Shown: positions 8,029 to 17,364, counted from the stretch's first letter. The stretch is 64,000 nt of DNA from Streptomyces sp. NRRL WC-3626 (GCF_000718785.1 NZ_JOCA01000029.1:1-64000); one strand, 5' to 3'. The notes: generated by a model from the letters alone, not told the origin. Made by a program: numbers and translations.

Positions 8029-9789
8029 GTGGGTCACCTGCTGCTGACCGGCCGTCTGATCCTGCGGGACCTGCGCAAGCGTCCGGGCGAGGCGGTCATG
8101 TTCCTGCTCGTCGTCACCGTCGCCACCACCTGCCTCACCCTCGGCGCCGCGGCCGGAAACGCCGTGAGCACCGGGTACGCGAAGACCCGCGCGGCCACCG
8201 CGGGACCCGACATCACCGCCGTCACGACGGCCACGGACCCGTCCGGCCTGGCCCGGCGGATCAAGGACACCCCCGGTGTGGCCGCGCAGTCCGACCCCTT
8301 CTTCGCGTTCGACACCACCGTCCGGGCCCATGGGAGGACCGCGCACTCCGCCGTCGAGGGACGCGGCGCCTCACCGTCCGCCGTGGACCGGCCGCTGGTG
8401 ACCTCCGGCCGGTGGGTGCGCCCCGGCGGAGCGGTCCTGGAACGCGGCTTCGCCGAGGCGCTCGGCGTCCGCGTCGGCGACCGCGTGACCGTCGGCGAAC
8501 GCCGCTACCGTGTCGTCGGCACCGCGATCAGCGCCGCCACCCCGGTCTACCCCTGGAGCGACAACGCCCAGGGCCCCGGACCGTCCGACTTCGGCGGCCG
8601 GATCTGGCTCACCGCCGCCGACACCCGCGAGGCGGCGGGGGACACCTCCGGCGTCCACCTGATCTACCTGCGACTGACCGACCCGCACGCGACGAAGCGG
8701 TGGCAGAACACCGTGTTCACCCCCGACCGCCGGGGCGAGGCATGGGTCAACACCCACACCTGGCAGGGAGTCCTCCAGACCGACACCGCCATGATCAGGA
8801 ACACCCGGCCCGCCCTCGTCGTCGGTGGCTGGCTACTCGCCGTCGCCGCGGTAGTCACCCTCACCGCCCTCGCCACCGTCCGCGCGGCCCGGGACAACCG
8901 TCGTGCCGCGCTGCTCAGAGCCGTCGGCGCGGGGCCGGGCACCGTCACCGCGGTCCTGCTGGCCCAGTATCTGCTGCTGACCCTCCTGGCCACCGCGCTC
9001 GGACTGACCGCCGGAACGCTTGCCGCGCCCGGGCTGGTCGACCCCAGCGCCGGACTCCTGGACGCGGCCGGCCCACCCGATTCCGGCACCGTCGCCGCCG
9101 CCGTCCTCCTCGCCGTGGTGGTCGCCGCGACCGGGGCGGTCGGCCCGGCCGTGCGCGCGGTCCGCACCAGCACCGTCCGCGCGCTGGCCGGCCCGGCGAA
9201 CCCGCTCACCCGGCACCGGCGTCTGAACACCCTGACCGCCCATCTGCCGACGCCGCTGCTGCTCGGAATCCGGCTGCTCGCCCGCCGGCCCGGCCGCGCC
9301 GTACTGGCCGCCACCACGATCATGGTGACCGCCCTGCTCACCTGGCACGCCGAGCTCGACAAGCGCCCCGACTTCAGCCGCTTCGGCCCCGTCGAAGTGC
9401 GCGCCGAGCAGACCGGCCAGGTGCTCGTCGCCGTCACGCTCGCCCTCGTGGCACTGTCCACCCTCAACACGGTGCTCCTCGGCTGGAGCACCGCCGCGCA
9501 GGTCCGCCATGCGCTGACCGTCGCCCGTACGCTCGGCGCCACCCCCGGTCAGGTCGTCTCGGCGCTCTGCGTGACGCAACTCCTGCCCGCCGTCCCGGGC
9601 CTGCTCGCCGGTGTTCCGGCCGGCCTCGGCCTGTACTGGCTGTTCGGCAGCACGGTCACACCTCCCGGAACGTGGCTCCTCACCGCCGTACTCACCGTCC
9701 TCCTGGCGGTGGGAGCGCTGACCGCCCTGCCTGCCTGGCTGCACACCCGCGGCCCGGCCGGACGTGTCATCGAGGCCGAGCCGGCGTGA
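8029..9789 (+). CDS. FtsX-like ABC transporter permease
   Basis: 586 residues with the duplicated FtsX/MacB layout. N-terminal helix ([21 protein letters not shown]), an extracytoplasmic MacB-like domain (about 45-260), a first helix bundle ([57 protein letters not shown]), then a second repeat ending at about 580. The [20 protein letters not shown] and [16 protein letters not shown] loops are the coupling regions facing the ATPase. The second extracytoplasmic domain is very short, so the protein is smaller than the 800-residue two-domain forms. GTG start at 8029. Co-transcribed with padR and the ATPase gene. Confidence 0.9.
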   Translation: MGHLLLTGRLILRDLRKRPGEAVMFLLVVTVATTCLTLGAAAGNAVSTGYAKTRAATAGPDITAVTTATDPSGLARRIKDTPGVAAQSDPFFAFDTTVRAHGRTAHSAVEGRGASPSAVDRPLVTSGRWVRPGGAVLERGFAEALGVRVGDRVTVGERRYRVVGTAISAATPVYPWSDNAQGPGPSDFGGRIWLTAADTREAAGDTSGVHLIYLRLTDPHATKRWQNTVFTPDRRGEAWVNTHTWQGVLQTDTAMIRNTRPALVVGGWLLAVAAVVTLTALATVRAARDNRRAALLRAVGAGPGTVTAVLLAQYLLLTLLATALGLTAGTLAAPGLVDPSAGLLDAAGPPDSGTVAAAVLLAVVVAATGAVGPAVRAVRTSTVRALAGPANPLTRHRRLNTLTAHLPTPLLLGIRLLARRPGRAVLAATTIMVTALLTWHAELDKRPDFSRFGPVEVRAEQTGQVLVAVTLALVALSTLNTVLLGWSTAAQVRHALTVARTLGATPGQVVSALCVTQLLPAVPGLLAGVPAGLGLYWLFGSTVTPPGTWLLTAVLTVLLAVGALTALPAWLHTRGPAGRVIEAEPA

Positions 9790-9797
9790 CACGTCCC

Positions 9798-10487
9798 TCA
9801 GGCCGCGTCGGCCGCCTCCGCCAGGATCCGGGCCAGATCGGCGGGACGGGTGACCATGGGCCAGTGGCCCGAGTCGATGTCGACGAAGTCGAGGTGGGCG
9901 GCACGGGCGAGTTCCGGGACGTCGCCGGCGCCGATCCACTCCCGGGCCTGCGCGGGAGTGAACTCCGGACAGACGAGCACGGCCGGGACGTCGAACCGCC
10001 GCTCGTCCGTCAGCCGCACCAGCCCCTTGGCCACACCGGACGGTACGGGGACGGCGTCGGCCTCGAACGCCCGCCTGGCCTCGCCGTCGAGATCGGCCGC
10101 GTCCGGCCCCTCGAACGGGCCCCAGCCGGGGAAGGGCACGACGCCGTCCCGGACCTCGAAGAAGTCGGCGTACGGCTGACCGTCGACGGTCGGGACACCG
10201 CCGATGAGGACGACCTTGGTGAGCCGCTCCGGCCGTCGGTCGGCGGCCAGCCAGGCCAGCGTGCACGCGGCGGAATGCCCGACCACCATCACCTTGCCCG
10301 GCGCCGCGTCCACCGCGGCGAGCACCGCCGCCTCCTGGTCGTCGAGCGTGGCGGACGCGGAGCCGGTGCCCTGGCCCGGCAGGGTGATGGGTACGGGACG
10401 ATGGCCGAGCCCCTCCAGTTCGGACGCCACGCGGTCCCACGCGGATCCGTTCATCCACAGGCCACCGATCAGCAGGATGTCCATCAT
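9798..10487 (-). CDS. Alpha/beta hydrolase
   Basis: 229 residues. Nucleophile elbow GHSAA (Ser72), oxyanion-side LLIGGLWMNGSAW and catalytic His in DSGHWPMVTRP near the C-terminus give a complete catalytic Ser and His; the acid is probably in the VCPEF strand region or just after it. The short lid and size match esterase or haloperoxidase-like family members with unknown substrate. The start is one of two adjacent ATGs (10487 or 10484). Divergent from a WYL regulator with a strong palindrome between them, so probably controlled by it. Confidence 0.88.
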   Translation of the reverse strand: MMDILLIGGLWMNGSAWDRVASELEGLGHRPVPITLPGQGTGSASATLDDQEAAVLAAVDAAPGKVMVVGHSAACTLAWLAADRRPERLTKVVLIGGVPTVDGQPYADFFEVRDGVVPFPGWGPFEGPDAADLDGEARRAFEADAVPVPSGVAKGLVRLTDERRFDVPAVLVCPEFTPAQAREWIGAGDVPELARAAHLDFVDIDSGHWPMVTRPADLARILAEAADAA

Positions 10488-10533
10488 CAGTTTCCCTTCG
10501 GTCGTTCCGACACGGATCACCGTAGAAGGAGAT

Positions 10534-10561
10534 CCGGACGATCCACTGCCGGATCATCCGG
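10534..10561. promoter_or_regulatory. Operator candidate between hydrolase and WYL regulator
   Basis: CCGGACGATCC, 6 bp, GGATCATCCGG is an 11-bp inverted repeat with one mismatch, lying 16 bp before the GTG of the regulator gene. Position and symmetry suit autoregulation by the WYL protein and control of the divergent hydrolase. Confidence 0.6.
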
Positions 10562-10577
10562 CGGCTAACCTGCTTCC

Positions 10578-11540
10578 GTGCCCCACGACCTCAGCCCGAC
10601 CGCGCGAGCACTGCGCACCCTGGAGATACTCCAGGCCCGCCCCGGTACGACGGCCGGCGAACTCGCCGCCCGGCTCGGCGTCGCGGAGCGGGCCGCGCGC
10701 CGGTACGTCGGCATCCTGCGCGAGGCCGGCATCCCCGTGGAGTCCGCCAGAGGGCCGCACGGCGGATACCGGCTCGGACGCGGGACGAGGCTGCCACCCG
10801 TCCACTTCACGCAGTCCGAGGCCGTCGGCCTGGTGATGGCCGTACTCGGCGGACAGCCCGCCGCCGCCGACGCCGACGACCTGGTCGGCACCGCCCTTGG
10901 CAAGGTCGTCAAGGCGCTGCCGGAGCGCGTGGGGCAGCAGGCGGCGAGGCTGCGGGAGTACGCGGCGGCCGCCCCGGACCCGTACTCGGCCCGCCCCGAC
11001 CCCGCCGTCACCAGCGAACTCGTCGACGCCGTCGCCTCCCGCCGCCGTGTGGCGGTCACCTACCGCGGCGAGGCCGGCCGCGAGTGGGAGGCGGACGTGG
11101 ACCCCTGGTCCCTCGTGGTCCGTTACGGGCGCTGGTACCTGCTCTGCCACTCCCATCGCGCGGACGCGATCCGTACGTACCGGGTCGACCGGGTCCGCGC
11201 GGTCCGGCCGACCGGACACGGGTTCGAGCCGCCCGGGGACCTCGACGCGGTGGCGGTGCTGGAGGAGAACCTCGGCCTCGGGTGGGAGTTCCCCACCCGC
11301 GTGGTGTTCGACGCCCCGCTCGCCGAGGTCGCCCCGTGGATCAGGCCGCCCATGGGGCGGCTCGAACCCCTGGGTGAGGGATGCGTCCTGGTCGGCAGCA
11401 CACGCAACCCCGCGATGTACGCGCAGGAATGGCTGACGACGGTGCCGTACGCCTTCCGCGTCGAAGGCGGGCAGGAACTGCGCGCCGCGGTCACGGAGCT
11501 CGCGGCACGCCTCGCCGCCGCCGTCACCGACGGTCCGTGA
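10578..11540 (+). CDS. HTH/WYL-domain transcriptional regulator (YafY-like)
   Basis: 320 residues. N-terminal DeoR-like winged helix (RALRTLEILQARPGTTAGELAARLG, ARRYVGILREAGIPVES, GPHGGYRLG), then a WYL domain (about 150-235) with PWSLVVRYGRWYLLCHS and IRTYRVDRVRAV, then a C-terminal WCX region. WYL domains sense ligands such as nucleotides or nucleic acids; in Actinobacteria these regulators often act locally. GTG start. It overlaps the convergent MFS gene by 17 bp at the 3' end. Confidence 0.92.
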   Translation: MPHDLSPTARALRTLEILQARPGTTAGELAARLGVAERAARRYVGILREAGIPVESARGPHGGYRLGRGTRLPPVHFTQSEAVGLVMAVLGGQPAAADADDLVGTALGKVVKALPERVGQQAARLREYAAAAPDPYSARPDPAVTSELVDAVASRRRVAVTYRGEAGREWEADVDPWSLVVRYGRWYLLCHSHRADAIRTYRVDRVRAVRPTGHGFEPPGDLDAVAVLEENLGLGWEFPTRVVFDAPLAEVAPWIRPPMGRLEPLGEGCVLVGSTRNPAMYAQEWLTTVPYAFRVEGGQELRAAVTELAARLAAAVTDGP

Positions 11541-12735
11541 CCTGCGCACGATGCCGCACGGGCAGGCCGCGATCGCCGTACGCGCGCATGGCGAGGGCAC
11601 CGGCCAGGGGCCCCGGGGCGAGCAGCAGGAAGGCGTAGCGCCAGTCGACGGCCTCGGCCAGCAGCGGCGTGAGCTGGATGGTGACGACGGTGAGGGCGAA
11701 CCCGATCGCGGTCTGGGCGGTGAGCGCCGTACCGATGTACCGGTGGTCGGCGACCTCGCTCAGCGATGTCGAGAACACCCCGGAGTCCGCGATCACGGCG
11801 GCCCCCCACAGGGCGCAGAACGCGAACAGCAGCGGCGGCGGAGCGTGGAAGAGGAGGGGGGAGAGCAGACAGCACAGACCGCTGAGAAGAAGCGCCGTCA
11901 CGGCGGCGGGGGAGCGGCCGAAACGGTCCGCGCCCCAGCCGCCGAGCAGACAGCCGGCCGCGCCGCCGATGCCCATGGAGAGGAACACCGTGATCTCCAC
12001 CGAGCCCGGGAGCCCGCGTGCGGCGGGCGCCGCCGACAGGAAGGCCGGGATCCAGGTCCACAGGGCGTAGAGCTCCCACATGTGCCCGAAGTAGCCGAGG
12101 TTCGCCAGCCGAGGCCCGCGTTCGGTGAACATGGTCAGCGCGTACCGGGCGTTGCGAACGGGAACGGTGAGGGTCGCGTGGGGTCCGGGCCGGACGAGGA
12201 GCAGGGCGACGCCGGAGCCCGCGAACCCGGCCGCCGCCGCGGTGAGCAGGACCCCGCGCCACGGCAGCGAGCCCAGCCCCGCGATGAGGTGGGGAAGCGT
12301 GGAGCCGAGGGTGAGAGCACCGATGAGGACGCCCATGGTCCTGCCCCGTCCGGCACTGCCCGCCCAGGACGCCATGAGCTTCATGCCGGTGGGGTAGACC
12401 CCGGCCAGGAACATCCCGGTCAGGAAGCGCAGCGGGGCGGCGGTGCCCAGCCGGTCCGCGAACACGGCCAGCACCACGGTACAGACGGCGGCCGCCGCGG
12501 CACTGGCGGCGAGCAGACGGTGCGCCGGCACCCGGTCGGCCAGGTTCAGCACGGTCGAGGTGACCGCCCCGGCGACGAAGCCGAGCTGAACCGAGGCCGT
12601 CAGCCACACCGCGCCGGCCGCCGTGAGCCCCCAGTCGCCGCGCAGACTCGGCACCACCGCCGACATGGAGAACCACACGGCGAGCCCGAGCACCTGTACG
12701 ACGGCGATCGCCGCGCGCTGCACACCGACGTTCAC
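11524..12735 (-). CDS. MFS transporter
   Basis: 403 residues, twelve hydrophobic segments. The loop 2-3 motif is weak, but GWGADRFGRSPAAVTALLLSG in the second half is the classic MFS GxxxDRxGRR repeat, and RFLTGMFLAGVYPTGMKLMA is the helix-4/5 region. It looks like the CynX/YbfB-type group, whose substrates are small anions or drugs. GTG at 12735 follows GGGGAG by 5 nt and gives a short cytosolic N-terminus; further upstream the frame is open but has no family character. It is a single gene divergent from a secreted hydrolase. Confidence 0.88.
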   Translation of the reverse strand: MNVGVQRAAIAVVQVLGLAVWFSMSAVVPSLRGDWGLTAAGAVWLTASVQLGFVAGAVTSTVLNLADRVPAHRLLAASAAAAAVCTVVLAVFADRLGTAAPLRFLTGMFLAGVYPTGMKLMASWAGSAGRGRTMGVLIGALTLGSTLPHLIAGLGSLPWRGVLLTAAAAGFAGSGVALLLVRPGPHATLTVPVRNARYALTMFTERGPRLANLGYFGHMWELYALWTWIPAFLSAAPAARGLPGSVEITVFLSMGIGGAAGCLLGGWGADRFGRSPAAVTALLLSGLCCLLSPLLFHAPPPLLFAFCALWGAAVIADSGVFSTSLSEVADHRYIGTALTAQTAIGFALTVVTIQLTPLLAEAVDWRYAFLLLAPGPLAGALAMRAYGDRGLPVRHRAQVTDRR

Positions 12736-12856
12736 ACACGCTCCCCTGACCGAGTTCCTGCCGCCCCGACCTCGCACGTCGTGGCCGAGGGCCGACCCTA
12801 ACCCCCGGCACCCGGGTCCGGTGCGCCCCCTGCCCGTCCCCGTCGCCGGCCGGGCC

Positions 12857-12917
12857 ATGTGACCTGTTCCGACGGCTGTCACATATCCGGCCACGGTCCT
12901 GTCGTAGTGGACGACAG
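12857..12917. promoter_or_regulatory. Two inverted repeats in divergent MFS/hydrolase region
   Basis: ATGTGAC-N14-GTCACAT (12857-12884), flanked by GGCC/GGCC, and CTGTCG-N7-CGACAG (12899-12917) lie in the 281-bp gap between divergent starts. They are plausible operators. The TGTGA half-sites resemble CRP boxes but the spacing is wrong. Confidence 0.45.
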
Positions 12918-13016
12918 AGCGGATCGAACCGTTGCTGGAGCGAATGCGAGGCGCCGTACCCCCCGGGCCTCCGCGCGCTGAACCGAACAACCACCCCTCA
13001 CGAGAGCAGGTACCCC

Positions 13017-13886
13017 ATGACCGAGCAGAAGCCGACCGAGGTTCTCAGGACGAGCAAGCCGTCCCGTCGCCGTACCGCGGTCACCCTCGTGGCGAGCGGT
13101 GGCCTGGCGGCCGCCCTCCTCGCCACCACGATGGGCACGTCGAACGCCACCGAGGGACCGTCCGCGTCCCAGCACCGCAAGCCGACCGTGGTTCTCGTGC
13201 ACGGCGCCTTCGCCGACTCCACCAGCTGGAACGGCGTCGTCGAGAAGCTGAAGAAGGACGGTTATCCCGTGGTGGCCGCGGCCAATCCGCTGCGCGGGCT
13301 GAGCAGCGACGCCGCGTATGTGAGGAACCTCGTCGCGAGCATCGACGGCCCGGTGGTCCTCGCCGGCCATTCGTACGGGGGTGCGGTCATCACCAACGCA
13401 GCCACCGGAAATCCCCAGGTCAAGGGGCTCGTGTATCTCGCGGCCTTCGTCCCGGACCAGGGCGAGAGCGCCAACGAGCTGGCGGCGCGGTTCGAGGGCA
13501 GCACGCTTCCCCAGGCCGTGCGGACCGTTCCCGTCGACAACGCCGACGGCACACAGGGCCAGGACGTCTACATCCAGGAACAGAAGTTTCCCCAGCAGTT
13601 CGCCCACGATGTCCCGCGGCGGGTCGCCGAGGGCATGGCGGTGACCCAGCGTCCGGTGACGCTGGCCGCCCTGGACGAGAAGTCCGGAGCACCGGCCTGG
13701 AAGAACGTCCCGTCCTGGGTCCTCGTGGCCGACGAGGACCGCAACATCCCGCCGCAGGCCCAGCTGTTCATGGCGAAGCGAGCCCATGCCCACGTGAAGA
13801 AGGTGGACGCCTCCCACGCCGTGACGGTGTCGGAGCCGAAGGTGGTCGCCGACTTCATCGAGGACGCGGCGCGGACGGTTCGCTGA
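13017..13886 (+). CDS. Exported alpha/beta hydrolase
   Basis: 289 residues. The N-terminus SKPSRRRTAVTLVASGGLAA is a Tat-like signal (twin Arg followed by a weakly hydrophobic segment), then ATEGPS before the domain. Catalytic residues: nucleophile Ser119 in AGHSYGG, Asp in VLVADEDRN and His in VDASHAV. HGAFADSTSWNGVVEKL is the oxyanion strand. The fold and FPQQFAHDVPRR lid match the EstC/AB_hydrolase_6 group of esterases. ATG at 13017 follows GAGAGCAGG. It converges with a reductase gene across a strong terminator. Confidence 0.9.
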   Translation: MTEQKPTEVLRTSKPSRRRTAVTLVASGGLAAALLATTMGTSNATEGPSASQHRKPTVVLVHGAFADSTSWNGVVEKLKKDGYPVVAAANPLRGLSSDAAYVRNLVASIDGPVVLAGHSYGGAVITNAATGNPQVKGLVYLAAFVPDQGESANELAARFEGSTLPQAVRTVPVDNADGTQGQDVYIQEQKFPQQFAHDVPRRVAEGMAVTQRPVTLAALDEKSGAPAWKNVPSWVLVADEDRNIPPQAQLFMAKRAHAHVKKVDASHAVTVSEPKVVADFIEDAARTVR

Positions 13887-13889
13887 ACC

Positions 13890-13931
13890 GGGGCTCACGG
13901 TGACCGGCGGGGCCCGGTCGCCGTGAGCCCC
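13890..13931. terminator. Bidirectional terminator, 18-bp stem
   Basis: GGGGCTCACGGTGACCGG, 6-nt loop, CCGGTCGCCGTGAGCCCC: an 18-bp stem with a single G-U wobble, 4 bp after the hydrolase stop and 10 bp from the convergent stop. Confidence 0.85.
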
Positions 13932-13940
13932 CGGCCGTCG

Positions 13941-14549
13941 TCATTCCGGGAGCGTGGCGACGGCCTCCTCGTAGCCGCCCGTCGGCGGTGCGGTGTCGGG
14001 GCCGTACACGAGGTGCAGCACGCCCGTCGTGAACGTCCGCGACGTCAGCAGCTTCAGCGGGATCGACGGCTCGCCCTCGTCGAACAGCCGCATGCCCTTG
14101 CGTACGGCGATGGGGTGGACGAACAGGTGCAGTTCGTCGAGGAGGCCCGCGGCCAGCAGCTGCCGCACGACGGAGACCGAGCCGCTCAGCGAGATGTCAC
14201 CGCCCGGCTCGCTCTTCAGCGCGGCGGCGACCTCGGCGACGTCACCGTGCGCCTGCTCGGAGTTCCGCCACTCGAGGTCGAGCCGCCCGCGGGAGAACAC
14301 GATCTTCCGCATGTCGCCGAGCTGCTTGGCGAAGCCCGCGTCGTCGCCGCCCGCCGCCTCCCGCCCGGGCCAGGCGCCGGCGAAGCTGTCGTACGTCACG
14401 CGGCCGAAGAGCATGACCTCCGTGGCGTTCAGACTCGCGCCGACGGCGGCTCCCATCTCGTCGTCGAAGTACGGGAAGTGCCACTGGTCGGGCGCCTCGA
14501 CGACGCCGTCGAGCGAGATGAACAGACTGGCGTTGATCTTCCGGGACAT
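13941..14549 (-). CDS. Dihydrofolate reductase-like (RibD C-terminal) protein
   Basis: 202 residues. MSRKINASLFISLDGVVEAP and MLFGRVTYDSFAGAWPG are the conserved front of the RibD-C/DHFR-like group; GSVSVVRQLLAAGLLDELHLFVHPI contains the NADPH-binding turn; the C-terminal TFTTGVLHLVY strand completes the fold. These stand-alone reductases of unknown substrate are common in actinobacteria and only distantly related to true DHFR. ATG at 14549 has GGAGGAC just upstream. Downstream of the PAP2 gene on the same strand but separated by a hairpin, so likely an independent unit. Confidence 0.9.
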   Translation of the reverse strand: MSRKINASLFISLDGVVEAPDQWHFPYFDDEMGAAVGASLNATEVMLFGRVTYDSFAGAWPGREAAGGDDAGFAKQLGDMRKIVFSRGRLDLEWRNSEQAHGDVAEVAAALKSEPGGDISLSGSVSVVRQLLAAGLLDELHLFVHPIAVRKGMRLFDEGEPSIPLKLLTSRTFTTGVLHLVYGPDTAPPTGGYEEAVATLPE

Positions 14550-14588
14550 GGTGTCCTCCCCATCCGGGTGCGTGTACCGGACAAGACC

Positions 14589-14622
14589 GTGCCACCCACC
14601 GGAACTCATCGGTGGGCGGCAC
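14589..14622 (-). terminator. Hairpin after the PAP2 gene
   Basis: GTGCCACCCACCG, 8-nt loop, CGGTGGGCGGCAC: 13-bp stem with one mismatch, 20 bp beyond the PAP2 stop. Confidence 0.65.
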
Positions 14623-14641
14623 GCGGAAGTCGCGGACGGGA

Positions 14642-16051
14642 TCAGATCAGTTCGGGCTGGGGCTCCGGACGCGGCGCCGGTTCGGTCTTCGGCTCCCACC
14701 GCGCGGTGGTCCGTACGTAGCCGTAGATCACCGAGACCATGGCCAGCAGGAGCAGCGGACCCGACACCCAGGGGTGTTCGGCCATCGCCAGCGGCAGGAA
14801 CCGGTAGGACAGCAGGAGCGCGGCGAAGACCGTGGCGCCGTAGGCGACCAGCCGCAGTCCCGACCGGTCCCAGCCACGGTCGTACGCGCGCAGGGCCGCC
14901 TCGATCGTGATCACGAACACCACACCGGCGATGAGGTCGGCGCCGTAGTGGTAGCCGAATCCGAGCGTCGCGGCGAGCGTGGCGACCAGCCAGAACGTTC
15001 CCGCGAACCGCAGCGGGCGGGGGCCCTTGCGGGAGTGGATGAAGATCGCGGTGGCCCATGCCGTGTGCAGGCTGGGCATGCAGTTGCGCGGGGTGATCCC
15101 GTCGAAGGACATGGGGTGCGGGGTGTCGACCGGAGGCAGTGTCCGCGGCCAGATGTCGGCCACGGCCCAGGCCTCACTGGGCGGCATGTCCGGTGCCCAG
15201 AGGCTGACATCCGACCAGTGCTCGGTGCCGGTGCCGTAGGCGAAGAGCGGTCCGACCACCGGGTAGATCATGTAGAAGGCCGGCCCGACGAGGCCGATCA
15301 CCAGGAACGTGCGCACCAGGTGATGGCGGGGGAAGCGGCGTTCGACGGCGACATGGCGCAGCTGGTACAGCGCGGCGATGACCGCGGCCACCGCGAGGTT
15401 GCCGTAGACGAAGTCGAGGAAATTGAAGCCGACGGGGCCGGTGGCCGTCACGATGCGGCCCGCCAGCCATGACGGGTTGCCCAGCGCGTGGTCGGCGGTG
15501 GCCACGTACTGGTCGAGCACCGTCGGACGGGTCTTGGAGGTGATGAGGAGCCAGGTGTCACCGGTCTTGCGGCCCGCCATCAGCAGCAGGGCCAGCGCGA
15601 CGCCCTTCAGGAGCAGGACCCGTTCCCGGCCGGTGCGGCGGGTGACGGCGATGACCGCGAGGCCCAGGATCACCCAGAGGGCACCGTTGCCGAAAGGGTG
15701 GCCGCCGGCGGTGTCGGCGCCGGCCGCCCACCGGACCACGAAGAAGGCGATGTCGACACCGATCGCCGCGCTCACCGCGATCAGCCGTTCCCGCCAGGTG
15801 AGCACCACCATCATCAGCGCCATGGCCGCGTACAGCAGGCCACCCGACTTGGGGGCGTACACCACCTCGCGGACCTGGTTGGTGACCGGACCCGCGAAGC
15901 CGTAGTGCCGGGCGGCGAACTCCAGCGTGACGAGGAAGCCGAGGGTGACGACGCCCGCCACGGTCCACAGGATGGTGCGGGGCCGGCGCCGGGCGGGTAT
16001 CCCGGCGTCACGGTTCGTTCCCGAAAAGTTCTGCGATGATATGTTTTTCAA
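14642..16051 (-). CDS. PAP2-family membrane phosphatase (inositol phosphotransferase-like)
   Basis: 469 residues, about 11 membrane segments. The PAP2 catalytic motifs are in the C-terminal half: RNCMPSLHTAWA (Ser327, His329) and GFGYHYGADLIAGV (His368, Asp372), the SxH...GxHYxxDxxxG signature of the PAP2_3 branch that includes Aur1/inositol phosphorylceramide synthase-like enzymes. The first five helices are an N-terminal membrane domain without catalytic motifs. Likely acts on lipid phosphates or transfers phospho-headgroups at the outer membrane face. The start is TTG at 16051, with no good Shine-Dalgarno; the local sequence is unusually AT-rich. No later start keeps the first helix. Confidence 0.85.
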   Translation of the reverse strand: MKNISSQNFSGTNRDAGIPARRRPRTILWTVAGVVTLGFLVTLEFAARHYGFAGPVTNQVREVVYAPKSGGLLYAAMALMMVVLTWRERLIAVSAAIGVDIAFFVVRWAAGADTAGGHPFGNGALWVILGLAVIAVTRRTGRERVLLLKGVALALLLMAGRKTGDTWLLITSKTRPTVLDQYVATADHALGNPSWLAGRIVTATGPVGFNFLDFVYGNLAVAAVIAALYQLRHVAVERRFPRHHLVRTFLVIGLVGPAFYMIYPVVGPLFAYGTGTEHWSDVSLWAPDMPPSEAWAVADIWPRTLPPVDTPHPMSFDGITPRNCMPSLHTAWATAIFIHSRKGPRPLRFAGTFWLVATLAATLGFGYHYGADLIAGVVFVITIEAALRAYDRGWDRSGLRLVAYGATVFAALLLSYRFLPLAMAEHPWVSGPLLLLAMVSVIYGYVRTTARWEPKTEPAPRPEPQPELI

Positions 16052-16424
16052 TTCTTGACTGCTTTGCTAGAAATGGGTGGTGTCGCCACGAGGCGGTCTG
16101 TCGGAGCAAGACGGACCGACCGCAACCCGGGTTCCGGCGCATGCGCCGTCGGCCGCGCGGGAAGTCAGCCGGTGACTGTCGTCCGTCCGCACGGCGGAGG
16201 GTCGGACGCCGTCGTGGACGACGGCCGTCGCTGCCGGGGCAGACCCCATCGCGGCGCACGCGGCTGCGACGCGGTCACCGGTCCGACGGCACCACCGCGT
16301 TCCCTGAGACCCCTCACGCCCTCCCCCTCACCACCCCAAGCCCCCGGGCTGAGCGAAGCACGCCGCATCAAAGCAGGTCAATAGCGCCGCGAGCATGTGA
16401 GCACCGTCGCGTCCGGCGGCATTC
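16052..16424. other. Non-coding gap, 373 bp
   Basis: I see no supportable gene. It holds the promoter region of the PAP2 gene (AT-rich near 16030-16080), the perfect 8-bp inverted repeat GCCGTCGT-GG-ACGACGGC (16208-16225), and a C-rich stretch (16305-16345) of low complexity. Confidence 0.6.
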
Positions 16425-16769
16425 TCAGCGCCAGTCGCCGATGACCCAGGCGACAAGACGCGGACGGCCCGTCCACGGCTCGCACGACACGATCGCCTCG
16501 GTGGAGACGAAGTCGGCGGTGGCGACCTGAGAGAGCTGCCCCAGGGACCGGTACAGGTCGTCGGAGACGTCGCCGGGCTCCCCGATCACGGACGCCTCGT
16601 CAACGGGTGCGGGGCCGGAGGTGGAGCAGCCGACGTAGGGGAGGGGCTGACCGAGATACCAGCCGCCGGCGAAGACGGCGTACAGCACGGCGGCAGCGCC
16701 CAGACGGCGCGGAGTGATCCAGGTGGGCACGCCCGGCAGTGTTCCATACGCGGTACGTTGGGACGCCAT
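16425..16769 (-). CDS. Small membrane-anchored protein, unknown function
   Basis: 114 residues from ATG 16769. One transmembrane segment (RRLGAAAVLYAVFAGGWYLG) is followed by an exported-looking domain of about 75 residues with two Cys (PYVGCSTSGPAP and VSCEPWTGRPRL) that could form a disulfide, and several acidic residues. I do not recognise the family. The ATG overlaps the divergent MBL-gene ATG within one CATG; a GTG at 16730 would shorten it by 13 residues and leave room for a shared control region, so the start is uncertain. Confidence 0.65.
   Translation of the reverse strand: MASQRTAYGTLPGVPTWITPRRLGAAAVLYAVFAGGWYLGQPLPYVGCSTSGPAPVDEASVIGEPGDVSDDLYRSLGQLSQVATADFVSTEAIVSCEPWTGRPRLVAWVIGDWR
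16754..16759 (+). promoter_or_regulatory. Leaderless -10 box of the MBL-fold gene
   Basis: TACGTT (TANNNT) ends 8 bp before ATG 16768, the standard geometry for a transcript starting on the A of the start codon. No Shine-Dalgarno is present. No clear -35. Confidence 0.5.
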
Positions 16770-17364
16770 GCGGATCACGAAGTACACCCACGCCTGTGTA
16801 CGCCTGGAGCGGGAAGGCAGGGTCCTGGTCGTCGATCCCGGGGTGTGGAGCGAACCGGCCGCCCTGACCGGTGCGGACGCCGTCCTGGTCACGCACGAAC
16901 ACGCGGACCACATCGACGTCCTCCGCCTGGCGGGGCTCGGCGTCCCGGTCTACGCGCCCGCCGACGCGCACATCCCGGGGCTGGAGTTCAACGGGGTCCG
17001 GGCCGACGGGGAGTTGACCGTCGCCGGCTTCCGCGTGCGCCCGGTCGGCGGCCGCCACGCGGTCGTCCACGGCGGCCTGCCCGACTGCGCCAACCTCGGC
17101 TACATCGTCGACGGGACGGTCTACCATCCCGGTGACTCCCTGCATGTGCCCGATCAGCCCGTCGACACCCTCCTGGTCCCTGCCCAGGGGTCATGGATGA
17201 AGACCGCGGAGGCGATCGACTTCGTCAGGGCGATCGGACCACGGCGGACCTTCCCGATCCACGACGCCCAGATCAACAGCCGCGGCCTCGACAGCGTCAA
17301 CGGCTGGCTCACCGAGACGACCGCCCACGGCTACCGCTGTCTGAGTCCCGGCGAATCGCTCTGA
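16768..17364 (+). CDS. MBL-fold metal-dependent hydrolase (UlaG-like)
   Basis: 198 residues. The metal motif THEHADHID (His43, His45, Asp47, His48) is complete, followed by the downstream ligands in GGRHAVVHG and YHPGDSL, and a final His in FPIHDAQIN. It begins directly with the first strand (MRITKYTHACVRLE), as in the UlaG/YddR-like branch of metallo-beta-lactamase-fold proteins, which hydrolyse phosphodiester or ester bonds of unknown substrates. Cytosolic, no signal peptide. Start chosen from the conserved N-terminus and the leaderless -10 box. Confidence 0.9.
   Translation: MRITKYTHACVRLEREGRVLVVDPGVWSEPAALTGADAVLVTHEHADHIDVLRLAGLGVPVYAPADAHIPGLEFNGVRADGELTVAGFRVRPVGGRHAVVHGGLPDCANLGYIVDGTVYHPGDSLHVPDQPVDTLLVPAQGSWMKTAEAIDFVRAIGPRRTFPIHDAQINSRGLDSVNGWLTETTAHGYRCLSPGESL

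Noticed and set aside
12857..12884. CRP site
   Set aside because: TGTGAC and GTCACA half-sites are 14 bp apart rather than 6-8; kept only as an unassigned inverted repeat.
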